The notes under the pieces were generated by a model. The model searched no databases, had not been told where the DNA came from, and was given only the letters and a program-made list of their open reading frames with translations. Shown here one piece after another: positions 45,950 to 56,822 of a DNA stretch of 64,000 bases. The position numbers were made by a program, and so were the translations under genes. Every line of letters starts with the position of its first letter. Within the stretch, counting starts at the first letter, position 1. This DNA comes from Burkholderiaceae bacterium (GTDB lineage Bacteria; Pseudomonadota; Gammaproteobacteria; Burkholderiales; Burkholderiaceae_D). The DNA is taken from contig JAOAUN010000013.1 of assembly GCA_030157545.1 (NCBI GenBank), positions 1 to 64,000 on the forward strand. Direction: 5' to 3'.

Positions 45950-46273
45950 TTAACGTTCCAGATATTGCAGCTTGTCTGTGGTGTCTTTCCATTTCTCGGC
46001 ATCCGGCAAGGCTGCTTTTGATTTGGTAATGGACGGCCATTTACGAGCCAGTTCGACGTTCAGTTTGATGAACTGCTGCTGGTTGGCCGGCACATCTTCT
46101 TCTGCATAGATGGCATTGACCGGGCATTCCGCGACACACACGGCGCAGTCGATGCACTCGTCCGGATCGATGCTCAGGAAATTCGGGCCCTCACGGAAGC
46201 AGTCTACCGGGCATACATCAACGCAGTCCGTGTAGCGGCAGCTGATGCAGGATTCGGTCACAACATGGGTCAT
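45950..46273 (-). CDS. fdxA: Seven-iron ferredoxin
   Basis: A 107-residue ferredoxin of the FdxA type: 3Fe-4S/4Fe-4S ligands in [23 protein letters not shown] and [17 protein letters not shown], then the long C-terminal tail ([19 protein letters not shown]) typical of this family. It carries electrons in the cytosol; the reductase gene immediately downstream should reduce or oxidise it. Promoter not identified in the 298-base gap upstream. Confidence 0.94.
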   Translation of the reverse strand: MTHVVTESCISCRYTDCVDVCPVDCFREGPNFLSIDPDECIDCAVCVAECPVNAIYAEEDVPANQQQFIKLNVELARKWPSITKSKAALPDAEKWKDTTDKLQYLER

Positions 46274-46571
46274 AACAGTCCTATCTGTAAGTATTTTTGA
46301 AACAAAATGCAGCGGGTATTCCGCTTTGCCTGATTTATAGCACCCCGCATGGAAGTCACTAGTCAGGCATTATTTGCAAAGCCTTGTATTTTAAGGTAAA
46401 TCGCCCGCTCTCACAAACCGCGCTTAGATGTTTTTTGAATATGTACATGCCTAAGCCTGCAGTCGGCATCGGTGAATGTTTTGCAAAAACGCTCTGAAAT
46501 TAAATCAAGCGAAGCTACTAACGGCAGATTGATTGACTGCGCTAAAATCGGACACCTTAGTTGAGGAAATC
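46274..46571. other. Divergent intergenic region fdxA / LUD gene
   Basis: These 298 bases carry the divergent promoters of fdxA and the LUD-domain gene. I see no gene, hairpin with T-run or recognisable operator. GAGG at 46562-46565 is the ribosome binding site of the LUD gene. Confidence 0.4.
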
Positions 46572-47234
46572 ATGGATACATCTGCTGCCCGCCAAGCTAT
46601 TTTCAGCCGCATTCGTCAAGCCAAAAACCGTCCGTCCGAAACGGCACAGTCCGAACTGGACAAGGTTCAGAGCTATCTGGATCACCATGAAGGCGGTCCG
46701 CGCCCGGATATTGGCAGTGATCTGACTGAACGCTTCCGCCAGCAAGCGCTGCGCACTTCGCAGACGCTCGATGAAGTCGCCACGCTGGCCGATGTGCCAC
46801 AGGCAGTTGCCCGCTACCTCGACGGCATGGGTATCCCCAAAACCGCAATCGGCTGGGAGACTCTGGCGGCATTGCCATGGCAACAGGCCGGTGTCGATGT
46901 GGCATTTCGTCCGCCCGTCAACGAAGATATGGTCGGCATCACCGGCTGCTTCTGCGCAGTAGCCGAGACCGGCACGCTGATGTTGCTGTCCGGCGCGGCA
47001 ACTTTTGCATCGGCCGCCTTGCTGCCCGAAACCCATATCGCGATTGTGCCGATTGCACGCATCGTCGGCGCAATCGAAGACGGCTTTGCGCTGGCCAAGG
47101 CCGAACGCGGTTCGCTGCCGCGCGCGTCCAACTTCATCTCAGGCCCGTCCCGCACCGGCGACATCGAACAGACCATTGTGCTCGGCGCCCATGGCCCTTA
47201 CCGGGTACATGTGATTCTGGTACGCGACATTTAA
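46572..47234 (+). CDS. lutC: LUD-domain protein, LutC-like
   Basis: A 220-residue protein of the LutC/YkgG (LUD) family, which with LutA and LutB oxidises L-lactate. Seen are MDTSAARQAIFSRIRQAK, GITGCFCAVAETGTLMLLSGAATFASAALLPETHIAIV and FISGPSRTGDIEQTIVLGAHGPYRVHVILV. No lutA or lutB lies on this side or the other; a hydroxyacid dehydrogenase gene follows by 16 bases. GAGG at -10 fixes ATG 46572. Function apart from LutAB is uncertain. Confidence 0.82.
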   Translation: MDTSAARQAIFSRIRQAKNRPSETAQSELDKVQSYLDHHEGGPRPDIGSDLTERFRQQALRTSQTLDEVATLADVPQAVARYLDGMGIPKTAIGWETLAALPWQQAGVDVAFRPPVNEDMVGITGCFCAVAETGTLMLLSGAATFASAALLPETHIAIVPIARIVGAIEDGFALAKAERGSLPRASNFISGPSRTGDIEQTIVLGAHGPYRVHVILVRDI

Positions 47235-47250
47235 AAGCAAATTGAAGAAA

Positions 47251-48234
47251 ATGAAACCCAGGATTCTTGTTTCACGCGCCGTCTTTCCGGAAGTGCTGGC
47301 GCGGCTGGCAGAACATTTTGACGTCGAGTCCAATCCCGCCGATGTCATTTATACGCAGGCAGAACTGATTGCAAAGTTGCAGGGCAAAGACGGGCTGTTC
47401 GCCAATCCTGCCGATCGCATCTCATCGGAGCTGATACAGGCCTGCCCGCAATTAAAAGCCGTCTGCAATATGGCCGTTGGATACAACAACGTCGACGTGG
47501 CTGCAGCGACTGCTGCCGGCATTGTCGTCACCAATACGCCTGATGTGCTCAATGAGACCACTGCTGATTTCGGCTGGGCATTGTTGATGGCAACTGCACG
47601 CCGCGTGACTGAATCCGAGCATCATCTGCGCGCCGGCAAATGGGAAAAATGGACTTATGACGGTTTTCTTGGCGCCGATGTACATGGCGCCACGCTGGGC
47701 GTCATCGGCATGGGCCGCATAGGCCAGGCGATTGCGCGGCGCTCAATGGGCTTCGACATGAAGGTTGTTTATCACAACCGTTCAAGGCTGTCGCCCGAGC
47801 TGGAGGCGCGCGCCAACAATGCGCAATACCTGAGCCGTGAAGAACTCTTGCGTACGGCCGACCATGTGGTGCTGGTGCTGCCATATTCACCGGCAGTGCA
47901 TCATTTCATCGGTGCAGCCGAGCTGGCGCTGATGAAGCCGGGCGCTACGCTGGTCAATATTGCACGCGGTGGCATCGTTGATGATGCTGCACTAATTGCA
48001 GCTTTGAAGAAGGGACAGATTGCCGCAGCCGGTCTGGACGTCTTCGAGAATGAACCCGCGTTCAATCCGGATTTTCTCGCGTTGTCGAATGTCGTGCTCA
48101 CGCCGCATATCGCCAGTGCATCGGAACCGACGCGGCGTGCAATGGCCAATTGTGCCGCTGGCAACCTGATCGCCGCCCTCACAGGCGGTACGCCACCGAA
48201 TCTGCTAAACCCTGACGCACTAAAAAAAGGATAA
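47251..48234 (+). CDS. ghrB: 2-hydroxyacid dehydrogenase (glyoxylate/hydroxypyruvate reductase type)
   Basis: A 327-residue NAD(P)-dependent D-2-hydroxyacid dehydrogenase. Residues include KAVCNMAVGYNNVDVAAATAAGIVVTNTPDVLNETTADFGWALLMATARR, the nucleotide loop GVIGMGRIGQAIARRSMGFDM, NIARGGIVDDAAL with the catalytic Arg, and the Glu/His pair in DVFENEPAFNPDF and LTPHIASAS. Glyoxylate, hydroxypyruvate or D-glycerate are the likely substrates. ATG 47251 is preferred to TTG 47242. It follows the LUD gene and precedes a small PHA-system gene by 4 bases. Confidence 0.9.
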   Translation: MKPRILVSRAVFPEVLARLAEHFDVESNPADVIYTQAELIAKLQGKDGLFANPADRISSELIQACPQLKAVCNMAVGYNNVDVAAATAAGIVVTNTPDVLNETTADFGWALLMATARRVTESEHHLRAGKWEKWTYDGFLGADVHGATLGVIGMGRIGQAIARRSMGFDMKVVYHNRSRLSPELEARANNAQYLSREELLRTADHVVLVLPYSPAVHHFIGAAELALMKPGATLVNIARGGIVDDAALIAALKKGQIAAAGLDVFENEPAFNPDFLALSNVVLTPHIASASEPTRRAMANCAAGNLIAALTGGTPPNLLNPDALKKG

Positions 48235-48238
48235 ATCG

Positions 48239-48523
48239 ATGGCCGACATCAGCATCATGCAAGACCATACTTTATCAATGGAGCAGGCGCGCGTTGCCGC
48301 GCAAAAGGTCGCCGACCAGATGGTGGCGGAATACGAGATGGTCGCAGAATGGAAGGGTGATGTGCTGAGCTTCACTCGCACTGGTGTGTCCGGCACGCTG
48401 GCTCTGGCAGAAAATCAAGCGCATCTGGAGATCACGCTTGGTTTTATGCTCAAGGGTTTTGCATCCGCAATCGAAGCGAAAGTGACGAAGAACATGGAAA
48501 AAGTTTTCGCCACCGCCGCTTGA
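48239..48523 (+). CDS. Polyhydroxyalkanoic acid system protein (PHA granule-region family)
   Basis: A 94-residue protein of the family known as PHA_gran_rgn: LSMEQARVAAQKVADQMVAEYEMVAEWKGDVLSFTRTGVSGTLAL and a C-terminal LGFMLKGFASAIEAKVTKNMEKVF. Its members occur in PHA-making bacteria, function not established. It begins 4 bases after the hydroxyacid dehydrogenase gene and ends 5 bases before the convergent FKBP gene, leaving no room for a terminator. Confidence 0.88.
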   Translation: MADISIMQDHTLSMEQARVAAQKVADQMVAEYEMVAEWKGDVLSFTRTGVSGTLALAENQAHLEITLGFMLKGFASAIEAKVTKNMEKVFATAA

Positions 48524-48528
48524 AATCT

Positions 48529-48885
48529 TTAGACGCCTAACAGTTCCACATCAAAAATCAGCGTGGCATTCGGTGGAATCACGCCGCCGGCGCCACGCGC
48601 ACCATAGCCCAGTGACGACGGGATGACCAGACGGCGCTTGCCGCCGACTTTCATGCCTTGCACGCCTTGATCCCAACCCTGGATCACGTTGCCTGCGCCG
48701 AGCGGAAAATCAAACGGGTCGTTGCGGTCTACGCTGGAATCGAATTTCTTGCCTTCAGTGCCGTCTGCATTTTGCAGCCAGCCGGTGTAATGCACAGTGA
48801 CATGGTTGCCGGCAACGGCTTCGTCACCTTCACCAACGGTCAGGTCTTCATACTGCAGCCCGGAGGCGGTCATGATCATGGACAT
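48529..48885 (-). CDS. FKBP-type peptidyl-prolyl isomerase
   Basis: A 118-residue single-domain, cytosolic FKBP catalysing cis-trans isomerisation of X-Pro bonds. Typical features: [66 protein letters not shown] and the end [16 protein letters not shown]; all active-site aromatics are present. No signal peptide. Divergent from the EI24 gene; a good ribosome binding site (AGAGAAGGAAAAACC) precedes the ATG. Confidence 0.94.
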   Translation of the reverse strand: MSMIMTASGLQYEDLTVGEGDEAVAGNHVTVHYTGWLQNADGTEGKKFDSSVDRNDPFDFPLGAGNVIQGWDQGVQGMKVGGKRRLVIPSSLGYGARGAGGVIPPNATLIFDVELLGV

Positions 48886-48975
48886 GGTTTTTCCTTCTCT
48901 TAGGATTCAACAAGATCGCGCATTTTAGCAGCAAGCTAATTTGCCCTTGCGCGGCGCTGTTTTGTCGGCGTCTTC

Positions 48976-48981
48976 TATAAT
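48976..48981 (+). promoter_or_regulatory. Candidate -10 element for the EI24 gene
   Basis: A perfect TATAAT lies 21 bases before the EI24 gene start at 49003. No -35 with 16-18 base spacing is convincing, so this is only half of a promoter; AAAGG at 48992-48996 is the ribosome binding site. Confidence 0.4.
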
Positions 48982-49002
48982 GCATAAAAACAAAGGCGCT
49001 CC

Positions 49003-49845
49003 ATGATTCCAGTTGTTTCTTCATTTGCCCGCGCGATATGGTCGCAGATGCATCTACGCATGCTGCTGCTGACTTTCTTCCCTTTCATAATCGCGCTGGC
49101 CTTGTGGGGCCTGGCATTGTGGCTGGTCTTGCAGCCACTGATAGATATGCTGCAAAGCTGGTTTGCCGACTATGCACTCTTTCGCGCAACCAGCGACTTG
49201 CTCGACTCGACAGGACTCGGCGGCATCAAAGCGATACTGGTGCCATTGCTGGCTATGTGGTTGCTGCTGCCGCTGATGATCATGACCGCGCTGGTGCTGG
49301 TCGGCGTCATGGCCATGCCAGCCATTACACGCCATGTTGGCAGCCGCTATTATCCGCAGCTCGAGCTGCGCCATGGCGGCTCGCTGGCAGGCAGCTTGTG
49401 GGTGTCATTGGCATCTTTCGTCGTATTTGCTGTCGTGTGGCTAGTGACATTGCCCCTCAACTTCATTCCGTTGTTTGCATTGATCGTGCAGCCATTGTTG
49501 TGGGGATGGCTGGCATCGCGCGTGATGACTTATGATGCACTGGCAGACTATGCCGATGCACAAGAGCGGCTTGATATCCTGCGCCAGCATCGTTGGCCCC
49601 TGCTGGCGATCGGTGTTACAACCGGCAGCCTGGGCGCAGTGCCTGGCTTGCTCTGGCTGGGCGGCGTTGCCTCGGTGATTTTCTTTCCGATTCTGGCGGC
49701 GCTGGCGATCTGGCTTTATTTGCTGGCATTTGTATTCAGCGGCTTATGGTTCCAGCATTATTGTCTGGATGCGCTGGCTCGTTTGCGCAGCTCCCGAGTT
49801 ATCATCGACATCAATCAAATAGATCAAACAGCGTACCGGACCTGA
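49003..49845 (+). CDS. EI24-domain membrane protein (CysZ-like)
   Basis: A 280-residue integral membrane protein with about 6-7 hydrophobic segments (MLLLTFFPFIIALALWGLALWLVL; ILVPLLAMWLLLPLMIMTALVLVGVM; LWVSLASFVVFAVVWLVTLPLNFIPLFAL; ASVIFFPILAALAIWLYLLAFVFSGLWF). The ALPAITRHVGSRYY-like stretch (MAMPAITRHVGSRYYPQLE) and overall order match the EI24/CysZ superfamily. CysZ carries sulfate, but in betaproteobacteria most EI24 proteins are uncharacterised. The following gene starts one base after this stop. Confidence 0.82.
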   Translation: MIPVVSSFARAIWSQMHLRMLLLTFFPFIIALALWGLALWLVLQPLIDMLQSWFADYALFRATSDLLDSTGLGGIKAILVPLLAMWLLLPLMIMTALVLVGVMAMPAITRHVGSRYYPQLELRHGGSLAGSLWVSLASFVVFAVVWLVTLPLNFIPLFALIVQPLLWGWLASRVMTYDALADYADAQERLDILRQHRWPLLAIGVTTGSLGAVPGLLWLGGVASVIFFPILAALAIWLYLLAFVFSGLWFQHYCLDALARLRSSRVIIDINQIDQTAYRT

Positions 49846-49846
49846 C

Positions 49847-50653
49847 ATGGCATTTGGCATCATCATTATTGGCGACGAAATTTTGTCGGGTAAGCGCACC
49901 GACAAGCACTTGGCAAAATTTATCGAGCTGTTGTCTGCGCGCGGACTGCAGCTTGGCTGGGCTGAATATATAGGCGACGATCCGGCGCGCATCACGGCCA
50001 CCTTGCGCCGTACGCTGGCCAGTGGAGACATTGTCTTTTCCTGTGGCGGCATTGGTGCCACACCGGACGACCATACCCGTCAGTGCGCGGCTGACGCGAT
50101 GGGCGTGTCGCTGGAATTGCATCCCGAAGCACGCGAGAGAATCAATGAGCGTATCGCCGACGTGGCGCGTGAAGCTGGCACTGAGCCAAATTATTCGGCA
50201 GCCGACAACGTGCATCGGTTGAAGATGGGTGAGTTCCCGCAAGGCGCTGACGTCATCCCGAATCCGTACAATAAAATTCCGGGCTTTGCGCTCAAGCATG
50301 CGCAAGGCGGCGCCCATTACTTCGTGCCGGGCTTTCCTGTGATGGCAGCGCCGATGATGGAGTGGGTACTTGATACACATTACGCGCATCTGTTTCATCA
50401 GACCGCGTATGTGGAGAAGTCAGTCTTTGTTTATGAATCGATGGAATCGACGCTGACCCCGCTGATGGAAGCGCTGGAAGCTGAATTCCCGCAGATCAAA
50501 GTATTCAGCTTGCCTAGCGTGGGTGACGCACAGCGTCGCCGGCATATCGAACTCGGCGTCAAGGGCGGGCCTGAGCACGTGGAGGTGAGTTTTGCGAAAA
50601 TGCTGGCGGGGCTGGATTTGCTTAGGCAGGAATATGTGTTGGCAGGAGTTTGA
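49847..50653 (+). CDS. CinA-like molybdopterin-binding domain protein
   Basis: A 268-residue protein with the MoaB/MogA-type fold found in CinA N-termini: AFGIIIIGDEILSGKRTDKHL, IVFSCGGIGATPDDHTRQCAADAMG and the GFPVMAAPMMEWVLDTHY region. It lacks the C-terminal NMN deamidase domain of full CinA, as in the common betaproteobacterial short form. Function uncertain; it may act on ADP-ribose or another nucleotide metabolite. It follows the EI24 gene without a gap, and ends just before an intergenic repeat. Confidence 0.87.
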   Translation: MAFGIIIIGDEILSGKRTDKHLAKFIELLSARGLQLGWAEYIGDDPARITATLRRTLASGDIVFSCGGIGATPDDHTRQCAADAMGVSLELHPEARERINERIADVAREAGTEPNYSAADNVHRLKMGEFPQGADVIPNPYNKIPGFALKHAQGGAHYFVPGFPVMAAPMMEWVLDTHYAHLFHQTAYVEKSVFVYESMESTLTPLMEALEAEFPQIKVFSLPSVGDAQRRRHIELGVKGGPEHVEVSFAKMLAGLDLLRQEYVLAGV

Positions 50654-50657
50654 TGAA

Positions 50658-50754
50658 AGACACTGGGTCCCAGCATGCGCTGGGACGACGGTAGTAGTGT
50701 GAAGTGCGCTTCAATTTCTAACGTCGTTCCAGCGCACGCTGGAACCCAGTGTCT
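50658..50754. repeat. Intergenic inverted-repeat element, copy 2 (short form)
   Basis: About 97 bases between the convergent CinA-like gene and ureG. The left arm AGACACTGGGTCCCAGCATGCGCTGGGACGACG (50658-50690) and right arm CGTCGTTCCAGCGCACGCTGGAACCCAGTGTCT (50722-50754) are near-perfect inverses, and each arm folds on its own. The ends match those of the longer element at 30884-31024. It could serve as terminator for ureG. Confidence 0.85.
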
Positions 50755-50764
50755 GTAGTTCTGT

Positions 50765-51379
50765 TTAACGATCCAGCAAACCCTGCTTGCAAATAAACGC
50801 CATCACCTCGGCCACACCATCACCGCTCTTCAGATTGGTGAACACAAAAGGGCGCTCGCCACGCATGCGTTTGGCATCATTTGCCATTATCTCGAGATTG
50901 GCGCCGACATACGGCGCCAGGTCGGTTTTGTTAATGATCAGCAGATCCGAGCGCGTGATGCCAGGGCCGCCCTTGCGCGGGATTTTTTCGCCGCCGGCTA
51001 CATCAATCACGTAAATCGTCAGGTCCGATAATTCAGGGCTGAAGGTCGCGGCCAGATTGTCGCCGCCGGACTCGATCAGAATCAAGTCCAGGTCCGGGAA
51101 GTCTGCGCTCATGCGCGCAATTGCTTCCAGATTAATGGACGCATCTTCACGGATCGCAGTGTGCGGGCAGCCACCGGTTTCCACGCCCATCAGACGGTCG
51201 GCCGGCAACGCTTCCGCGCGCAGCAGGATTTCCATGTCTTCCTTGGTGTAGATGTCATTCGTGATGACCGCCATTTCGTAATGCTCGCGCATCTGCTTGC
51301 ATAGCATTTCGCATAAAGCAGTCTTGCCGGAACCTACCGGGCCGCCGATGCCAACGCGCAGTGGATTGGGTGTATTCAT
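50765..51379 (-). CDS. ureG: Urease accessory GTPase
   Basis: UreG delivers nickel in a GTP-dependent way to the urease apoprotein with UreD, UreE and UreF. The 204-residue protein has the P-loop [17 protein letters not shown] (10-26), [27 protein letters not shown] with the CPH nickel motif, [19 protein letters not shown] and the [11 protein letters not shown] guanine-specificity motif. It is last in the leftward urease run, 29 bases after ureF. Confidence 0.96.
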   Translation of the reverse strand: MNTPNPLRVGIGGPVGSGKTALCEMLCKQMREHYEMAVITNDIYTKEDMEILLRAEALPADRLMGVETGGCPHTAIREDASINLEAIARMSADFPDLDLILIESGGDNLAATFSPELSDLTIYVIDVAGGEKIPRKGGPGITRSDLLIINKTDLAPYVGANLEIMANDAKRMRGERPFVFTNLKSGDGVAEVMAFICKQGLLDR

Positions 51380-51408
51380 AGTGATTCTCGATTTTTAAAA
51401 TTGAATAA

Positions 51409-52095
51409 TTACGAACGATAGAGCCGGCTGAATTGCACTTCATGCTGCATTGAATATAGTGTCAGCCCGGGCGACCAGTTGGATAATTCATCATCGCCCA
51501 GCTGCTGCGTGGTAGTGGCTGCAGCTTCCAGCTCGGGACGCAGTGACAACAGCAAGCGCTGGCCGGCAACCTGACCCAGCGGCACGGATTTCACACACAC
51601 CAGCACCTGATTCTCGGCCCACGAAAATAACATCCCCAACAGCGCAGCATCGGCCGGCACATCGAGTGCGACAGAGGCTGCGGCCAAGGCAGTCGGAAAC
51701 GGAAGCTCGGCCTGACTTTCCAGTAAAGCCTGCAAAGACGGATCGCAAATTTTCAGATCGCCGATCAGCTTGCCCAGTGAGTAACCCATCTGTATGGTTT
51801 CAGCGCGAAACTCGGCGCTGTCGCGTGAGGCAATGAAATATTCTGTCCAGTAGGTGAATGCAGCCTGATCACGTTCAGCCGAAGCCTGCAAGAGCCGCCA
51901 CAGCAAGGGTGCTTCAAAACGGGCGACGACTTCATGCAGCATGTCGACGATCCAGTCGCGTGCACTCGCTTCATTCTTCACCAGTCCGTTTTCAATCGCC
52001 GCTTCCAGCCCTTGCGAATAGCTGTAAGCGCCAACCGGCAGCGACGGGCTGGCCAGTTGCAGCAAGTTCAGCAGGGAAGCAGCCGGCAGGCTCAT
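51409..52095 (-). CDS. ureF: Urease accessory protein UreF
   Basis: A 228-residue helical protein that bridges UreD and UreG on the apo-urease. The start LNLLQLASPSLPVGAYSYSQGLEAAIENGLV is diagnostic, as are ARDWIVDMLHEV and the C-terminal LSNWSPGLTLYSMQHEVQFSRLYRS. The ATG overlaps the stop of ureE (ATGA), so translation is coupled. It is positioned as in other betaproteobacterial urease operons. Confidence 0.95.
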   Translation of the reverse strand: MSLPAASLLNLLQLASPSLPVGAYSYSQGLEAAIENGLVKNEASARDWIVDMLHEVVARFEAPLLWRLLQASAERDQAAFTYWTEYFIASRDSAEFRAETIQMGYSLGKLIGDLKICDPSLQALLESQAELPFPTALAAASVALDVPADAALLGMLFSWAENQVLVCVKSVPLGQVAGQRLLLSLRPELEAAATTTQQLGDDELSNWSPGLTLYSMQHEVQFSRLYRS

Positions 52096-52604
52096 GACTT
52101 GTCGGAGGGGCGATGGATACGCTGACGCAGCGGGATCGGTGCCAGCGGATTATGCGGATGGCCATCGTCATGATGGTGGTGGCCGCCTCCATAAGCGCCG
52201 GATTCAGGCTCGAACGGCGCCAGTTCTTCTGTGACATTGGCGTTCAGGCCAAGCAGCATGTCTTTCAGCACCGGGTCTTTGCGTATGCGCAGAAAGCCGT
52301 CACCGACTTGCGCTTGCGTGTGGCGATTGCCGAGATGGAAAGCGCAACGCAGCAAGGCATGCGGTGTCGCGCAATCGACCCGGTAGGTCGCTTCGGCCGC
52401 CGCAACGATTTTCACGACACGGCCATCGTCGCCGCGCAGCAGATCGCCATTGCGCAGCACGGTGCCGCGCACGGTAAAGACAGCGACGTCTTCACCGGAA
52501 GCGAGGGTGGCGCGCAGGCGGCTTTTTTCGCGCAGTTCATAAGGCAGAATCAGCTCGCCATCAATGCTGGCGGCGCTGTCGACTTTGGTGTTTAGAGTCA
52601 GCAT
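52092..52604 (-). CDS. ureE: Urease nickel metallochaperone UreE
   Basis: A 170-residue protein with the UreE fold: ELILPYELREKSRLRATLASGEDVAVFTVRGTVLRNGD, VDCATPHALLRCAFHLGNRHTQAQVG with the central His, then a histidine tail GGGHHHHDDGHPHNP (about residues 145-160) typical of nickel storage in this group. It lies 9 bases after ureC and overlaps ureF. Cytosolic. Confidence 0.95.
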   Translation of the reverse strand: MLTLNTKVDSAASIDGELILPYELREKSRLRATLASGEDVAVFTVRGTVLRNGDLLRGDDGRVVKIVAAAEATYRVDCATPHALLRCAFHLGNRHTQAQVGDGFLRIRKDPVLKDMLLGLNANVTEELAPFEPESGAYGGGHHHHDDGHPHNPLAPIPLRQRIHRPSDKS

Positions 52605-52613
52605 GAATAAGTA

Positions 52614-54310
<1,697 letters not shown>

Positions 54311-54314
<4 letters not shown>

Positions 54315-54631
54315 TTCAGCGTCTCTTTCAGTTTGCCCATCACCTTGCCGTTGAATCCGTAGACCTTGCGCTCGCCAGCGAGGGCGACGAGTTCAATCGT
54401 GCGCTCCTGTCCCGGCTCAAAACGCACTGCCGTGCCGGCTGCGATATTGAGGCGCATGCCGTAAGCGATCTTGCGCTCGAACAGCAGGGCGGGATTGGTT
54501 TCGTAAAAGTGGAAGTGTGAGCCGACCTGTATGGGACGATCGCCGCTGTTGGCGACTTTGACTGTTGCCGTTCTGCGGCCGACATTGAGTTCGATATCGC
54601 CGTCTTCTGTGATTATTTCACCTGGGATCAT
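54311..54631 (-). CDS. ureB: Urease beta subunit
   Basis: The 106-residue beta subunit: [49 protein letters not shown] and [21 protein letters not shown]. Both are characteristic of UreB. It forms the trimeric urease core with UreA and UreC. The gene lies 26 bases after ureA and overlaps ureC by 4 bases. Confidence 0.97.
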
Positions 54632-54657
54632 AATCTTCTCCGTATTCTGTTCTACGC

Positions 54658-54960
54658 TCAGGGAATCGGGTTATGCACCGTAACGAGTTTGGTGCCATCG
54701 GGGAAAGTCGCTTCGACTTGAATGTCTGGAATCATCTCGGCGATACCTTCCATGACGTCTGCGCGTGTCAATATTTTGGCGCCTGCCGACATCAGTTCGG
54801 CAACAGTTTTTCCATCGCGCGCACCTTCCATGATGGCCGCGCTAATGAGCGCGACGGCTTCCGGATAGTTGAGCTTGAGTCCGCGCGCAAGGCGGCGCTC
54901 TGCCAGCAGTGCTGCCGTAAAAATCAGCAGCTTGTCTTTTTCTCTTGGTGTCAGATCCAT
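54658..54960 (-). CDS. ureA: Urease gamma subunit
   Basis: The 100-residue gamma subunit: [72 protein letters not shown]. Diagnostic for UreA, of normal length. It is preceded by ureD, the usual arrangement in betaproteobacteria. Confidence 0.97.
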   Translation of the reverse strand: MDLTPREKDKLLIFTAALLAERRLARGLKLNYPEAVALISAAIMEGARDGKTVAELMSAGAKILTRADVMEGIAEMIPDIQVEATFPDGTKLVTVHNPIP

Positions 54961-54979
54961 CTGTGTTCCTTGGTTTTTT

Positions 54980-55873
54980 TCAGGTATTCCAGATACGCGG
55001 TACGACTGCAGGCTGACCCAGCAGCGCGGGCCGTAGCAATTGCCAGGCTTGTAGCATGACTTGTCGAGCGACTTCGCTGGAGTGGCTCAGGTAGCGCACC
55101 ATTAGCACTGACTTCATTTGCGTTGCACCGACTAAACCCACGCCGCCTGAGATAGCTTGTATCTGTTCGCGTACGGTCTGTAACAGCGCCGCCGGTTGCG
55201 GCTGGCCAATAGCGATCAGGCTTGCGCAGACTGTATAGCCGGCCAATCCCAGCGGGCTGCTCATCTGCTTGCTGCCACCAGTCAGGCAGCCTTGTTCCAT
55301 CCACAACAGTTTGCCATCGCGCAGAATTCGCAGCCGCTGGCGCATACGGCCTTGATCGAAGCGCTCGCCTGATGCAGTGCGTCCAAAACATAAAATATCG
55401 CAGCCAATGTAGCCGGCATTGGTTTGCAGGTTGACAGTGCTGTCGAAGACGACATCGGCGCCATTAAATAAAATTGTCTCCTGAGGCAGCCATTCCAGGG
55501 CGGCATGATCGCCAACATGCATTTGCAGATATTGAGTCGAAACATGACCATTCGACCGGTACCATTTTGCAGCACCCGGCGTCGATAAAAAAACATGTGC
55601 ATGGTCGCCGGCCTGCGCGCTGATGCGCAGTTCATCGCCGCCTACGACACCGCCCGGGGGGTGAATCAGAATCGCGTGGCAGACCGAAGGGTCTTCGGGA
55701 TACAGCGGCTTTTGTACGCGCAAGGGACCGAAGTGGTCACTTTGCATAAGCCGGGTAGTCTCGTGATCACGCTCAAACCGCAGTGCCAATGTGGCGAGCA
55801 GATGCTCGTGCAGGGCGGGTTCTGCGGCTTGGCCAGTGGCGTGCACTGGCTGCTCGTCTGCGTTTTGTTTCAT
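54980..55873 (-). CDS. ureD: Urease accessory protein UreD
   Basis: UreD scaffolds the accessory proteins on urease during nickel insertion. From ATG 55873 the length is 297 residues, near the family norm. Motifs: [69 protein letters not shown] and [13 protein letters not shown] near the end. An earlier start (ATG 55963) adds 30 residues and is possible; neither has a strong ribosome binding site. It is first in the leftward operon ureDABCEFG. No urea transporter genes are next to it. Confidence 0.93.
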   Translation of the reverse strand: MKQNADEQPVHATGQAAEPALHEHLLATLALRFERDHETTRLMQSDHFGPLRVQKPLYPEDPSVCHAILIHPPGGVVGGDELRISAQAGDHAHVFLSTPGAAKWYRSNGHVSTQYLQMHVGDHAALEWLPQETILFNGADVVFDSTVNLQTNAGYIGCDILCFGRTASGERFDQGRMRQRLRILRDGKLLWMEQGCLTGGSKQMSSPLGLAGYTVCASLIAIGQPQPAALLQTVREQIQAISGGVGLVGATQMKSVLMVRYLSHSSEVARQVMLQAWQLLRPALLGQPAVVPRIWNT

Positions 55874-56098
55874 CAATACTTGCTGTCCGCGAGCGGAATA
55901 TTCGTTTTTGTTTGGCCAGCCGTATGCTGTAAGTGTGTGACGATGTATTAGAGCAGAATGCATGCCATCAATTGATGCCGCATTAACGCTAGAACAAGTC
56001 CGAAAGTGGTGCGTGCTTGCTCGTGCAAGGTGCAGATGCAGGACTATGACTCAGTGCGTGCCATCGCATGGTGCATGCGGTAAGGGAGAGATGGATAG

Positions 56099-56647
56099 TT
56101 AATTTGAACTGCGCAGCTGGCGCATTACTGCCAGCAGCATTTTCATAACATAGATAACAATCATGGACCCGACCAGGTCACCGACGAACATTGCACCAAA
56201 ACCTCTCATCAGGTCAGTGGAAATGCCGCGCTCGACAAACCAGAGCTGGTGCAGAAAAGAGCTGGTTGCAGAATAGATCACGATCAGTGCTGAAAGCCGG
56301 CTTGCATTAAGGTGCTGCAGGCTCGATTGCATGCCGTACAGCAGAGCCAGTCGATAAGTAAGGTAAGGCGCGCCGGCTGAAATCAAAGCCGCGCCCAAGC
56401 CTGTGACGAGGTCCATCGAAGGGTAGATGAAGTGTGTGATGAGCAAAGAGGCCAGCAGCAGACCTATCGCGCCTTCTTCAGCAAACAAAAGTGTGCTGAG
56501 CAGCCGAAGTCCGGCAGGCAGGAAAATCCAATTAACCCCGGGCGCAAATTCAAGCGTGGAGAAAACTAAATGATTAAGATTAAAAGCGCCAAAATAAAGC
56601 ACCGCTGTTGCTGTTGCGGAAAATAATTGAAGACTGGTTATGTACAT
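56099..56647 (-). CDS. Conserved integral membrane protein, unknown function
   Basis: A 182-residue protein from ATG 56647 (longer starts to 56698 exist) with about five membrane helices (ITSLQLFSATATAVLYFGAF; GAIGLLLASLLITHFIY; GLGAALISAGAPYLTYRLALLYG; LSALIVIYSATSSFLHQLWF; MFVGDLVGSMIVIYVMKMLLAV). The motif APGVNWIFLPAGLRLLSTLLF recurs in conserved membrane proteins of related bacteria and faintly recalls MASE1 sensors without signalling domains. I do not recognise a function. It follows the urease operon promoter region at a distance and is probably independent. Confidence 0.65.
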   Translation of the reverse strand: MYITSLQLFSATATAVLYFGAFNLNHLVFSTLEFAPGVNWIFLPAGLRLLSTLLFAEEGAIGLLLASLLITHFIYPSMDLVTGLGAALISAGAPYLTYRLALLYGMQSSLQHLNASRLSALIVIYSATSSFLHQLWFVERGISTDLMRGFGAMFVGDLVGSMIVIYVMKMLLAVMRQLRSSN

Positions 56648-56822
56648 TTTTTTTATCCAGAACCACAAACACAAAAAAAACTTCATGTGTTTTGGCAATC
56701 TGATTTTTATTTTAAAACCAGCTGGTACTCAGCCCAGCACGCGTTGCCAAAAATAATGGCCATTACTATGGCCAGCTGCTTACTGCAATTGCTAATTGCA
56801 ATGAATAGTTCGATTTGACTTG

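Noticed and set aside
49811..50398. 195-residue minus-strand frame over the CinA-like gene
   Set aside because: Antisense shadow without domain or start signal.
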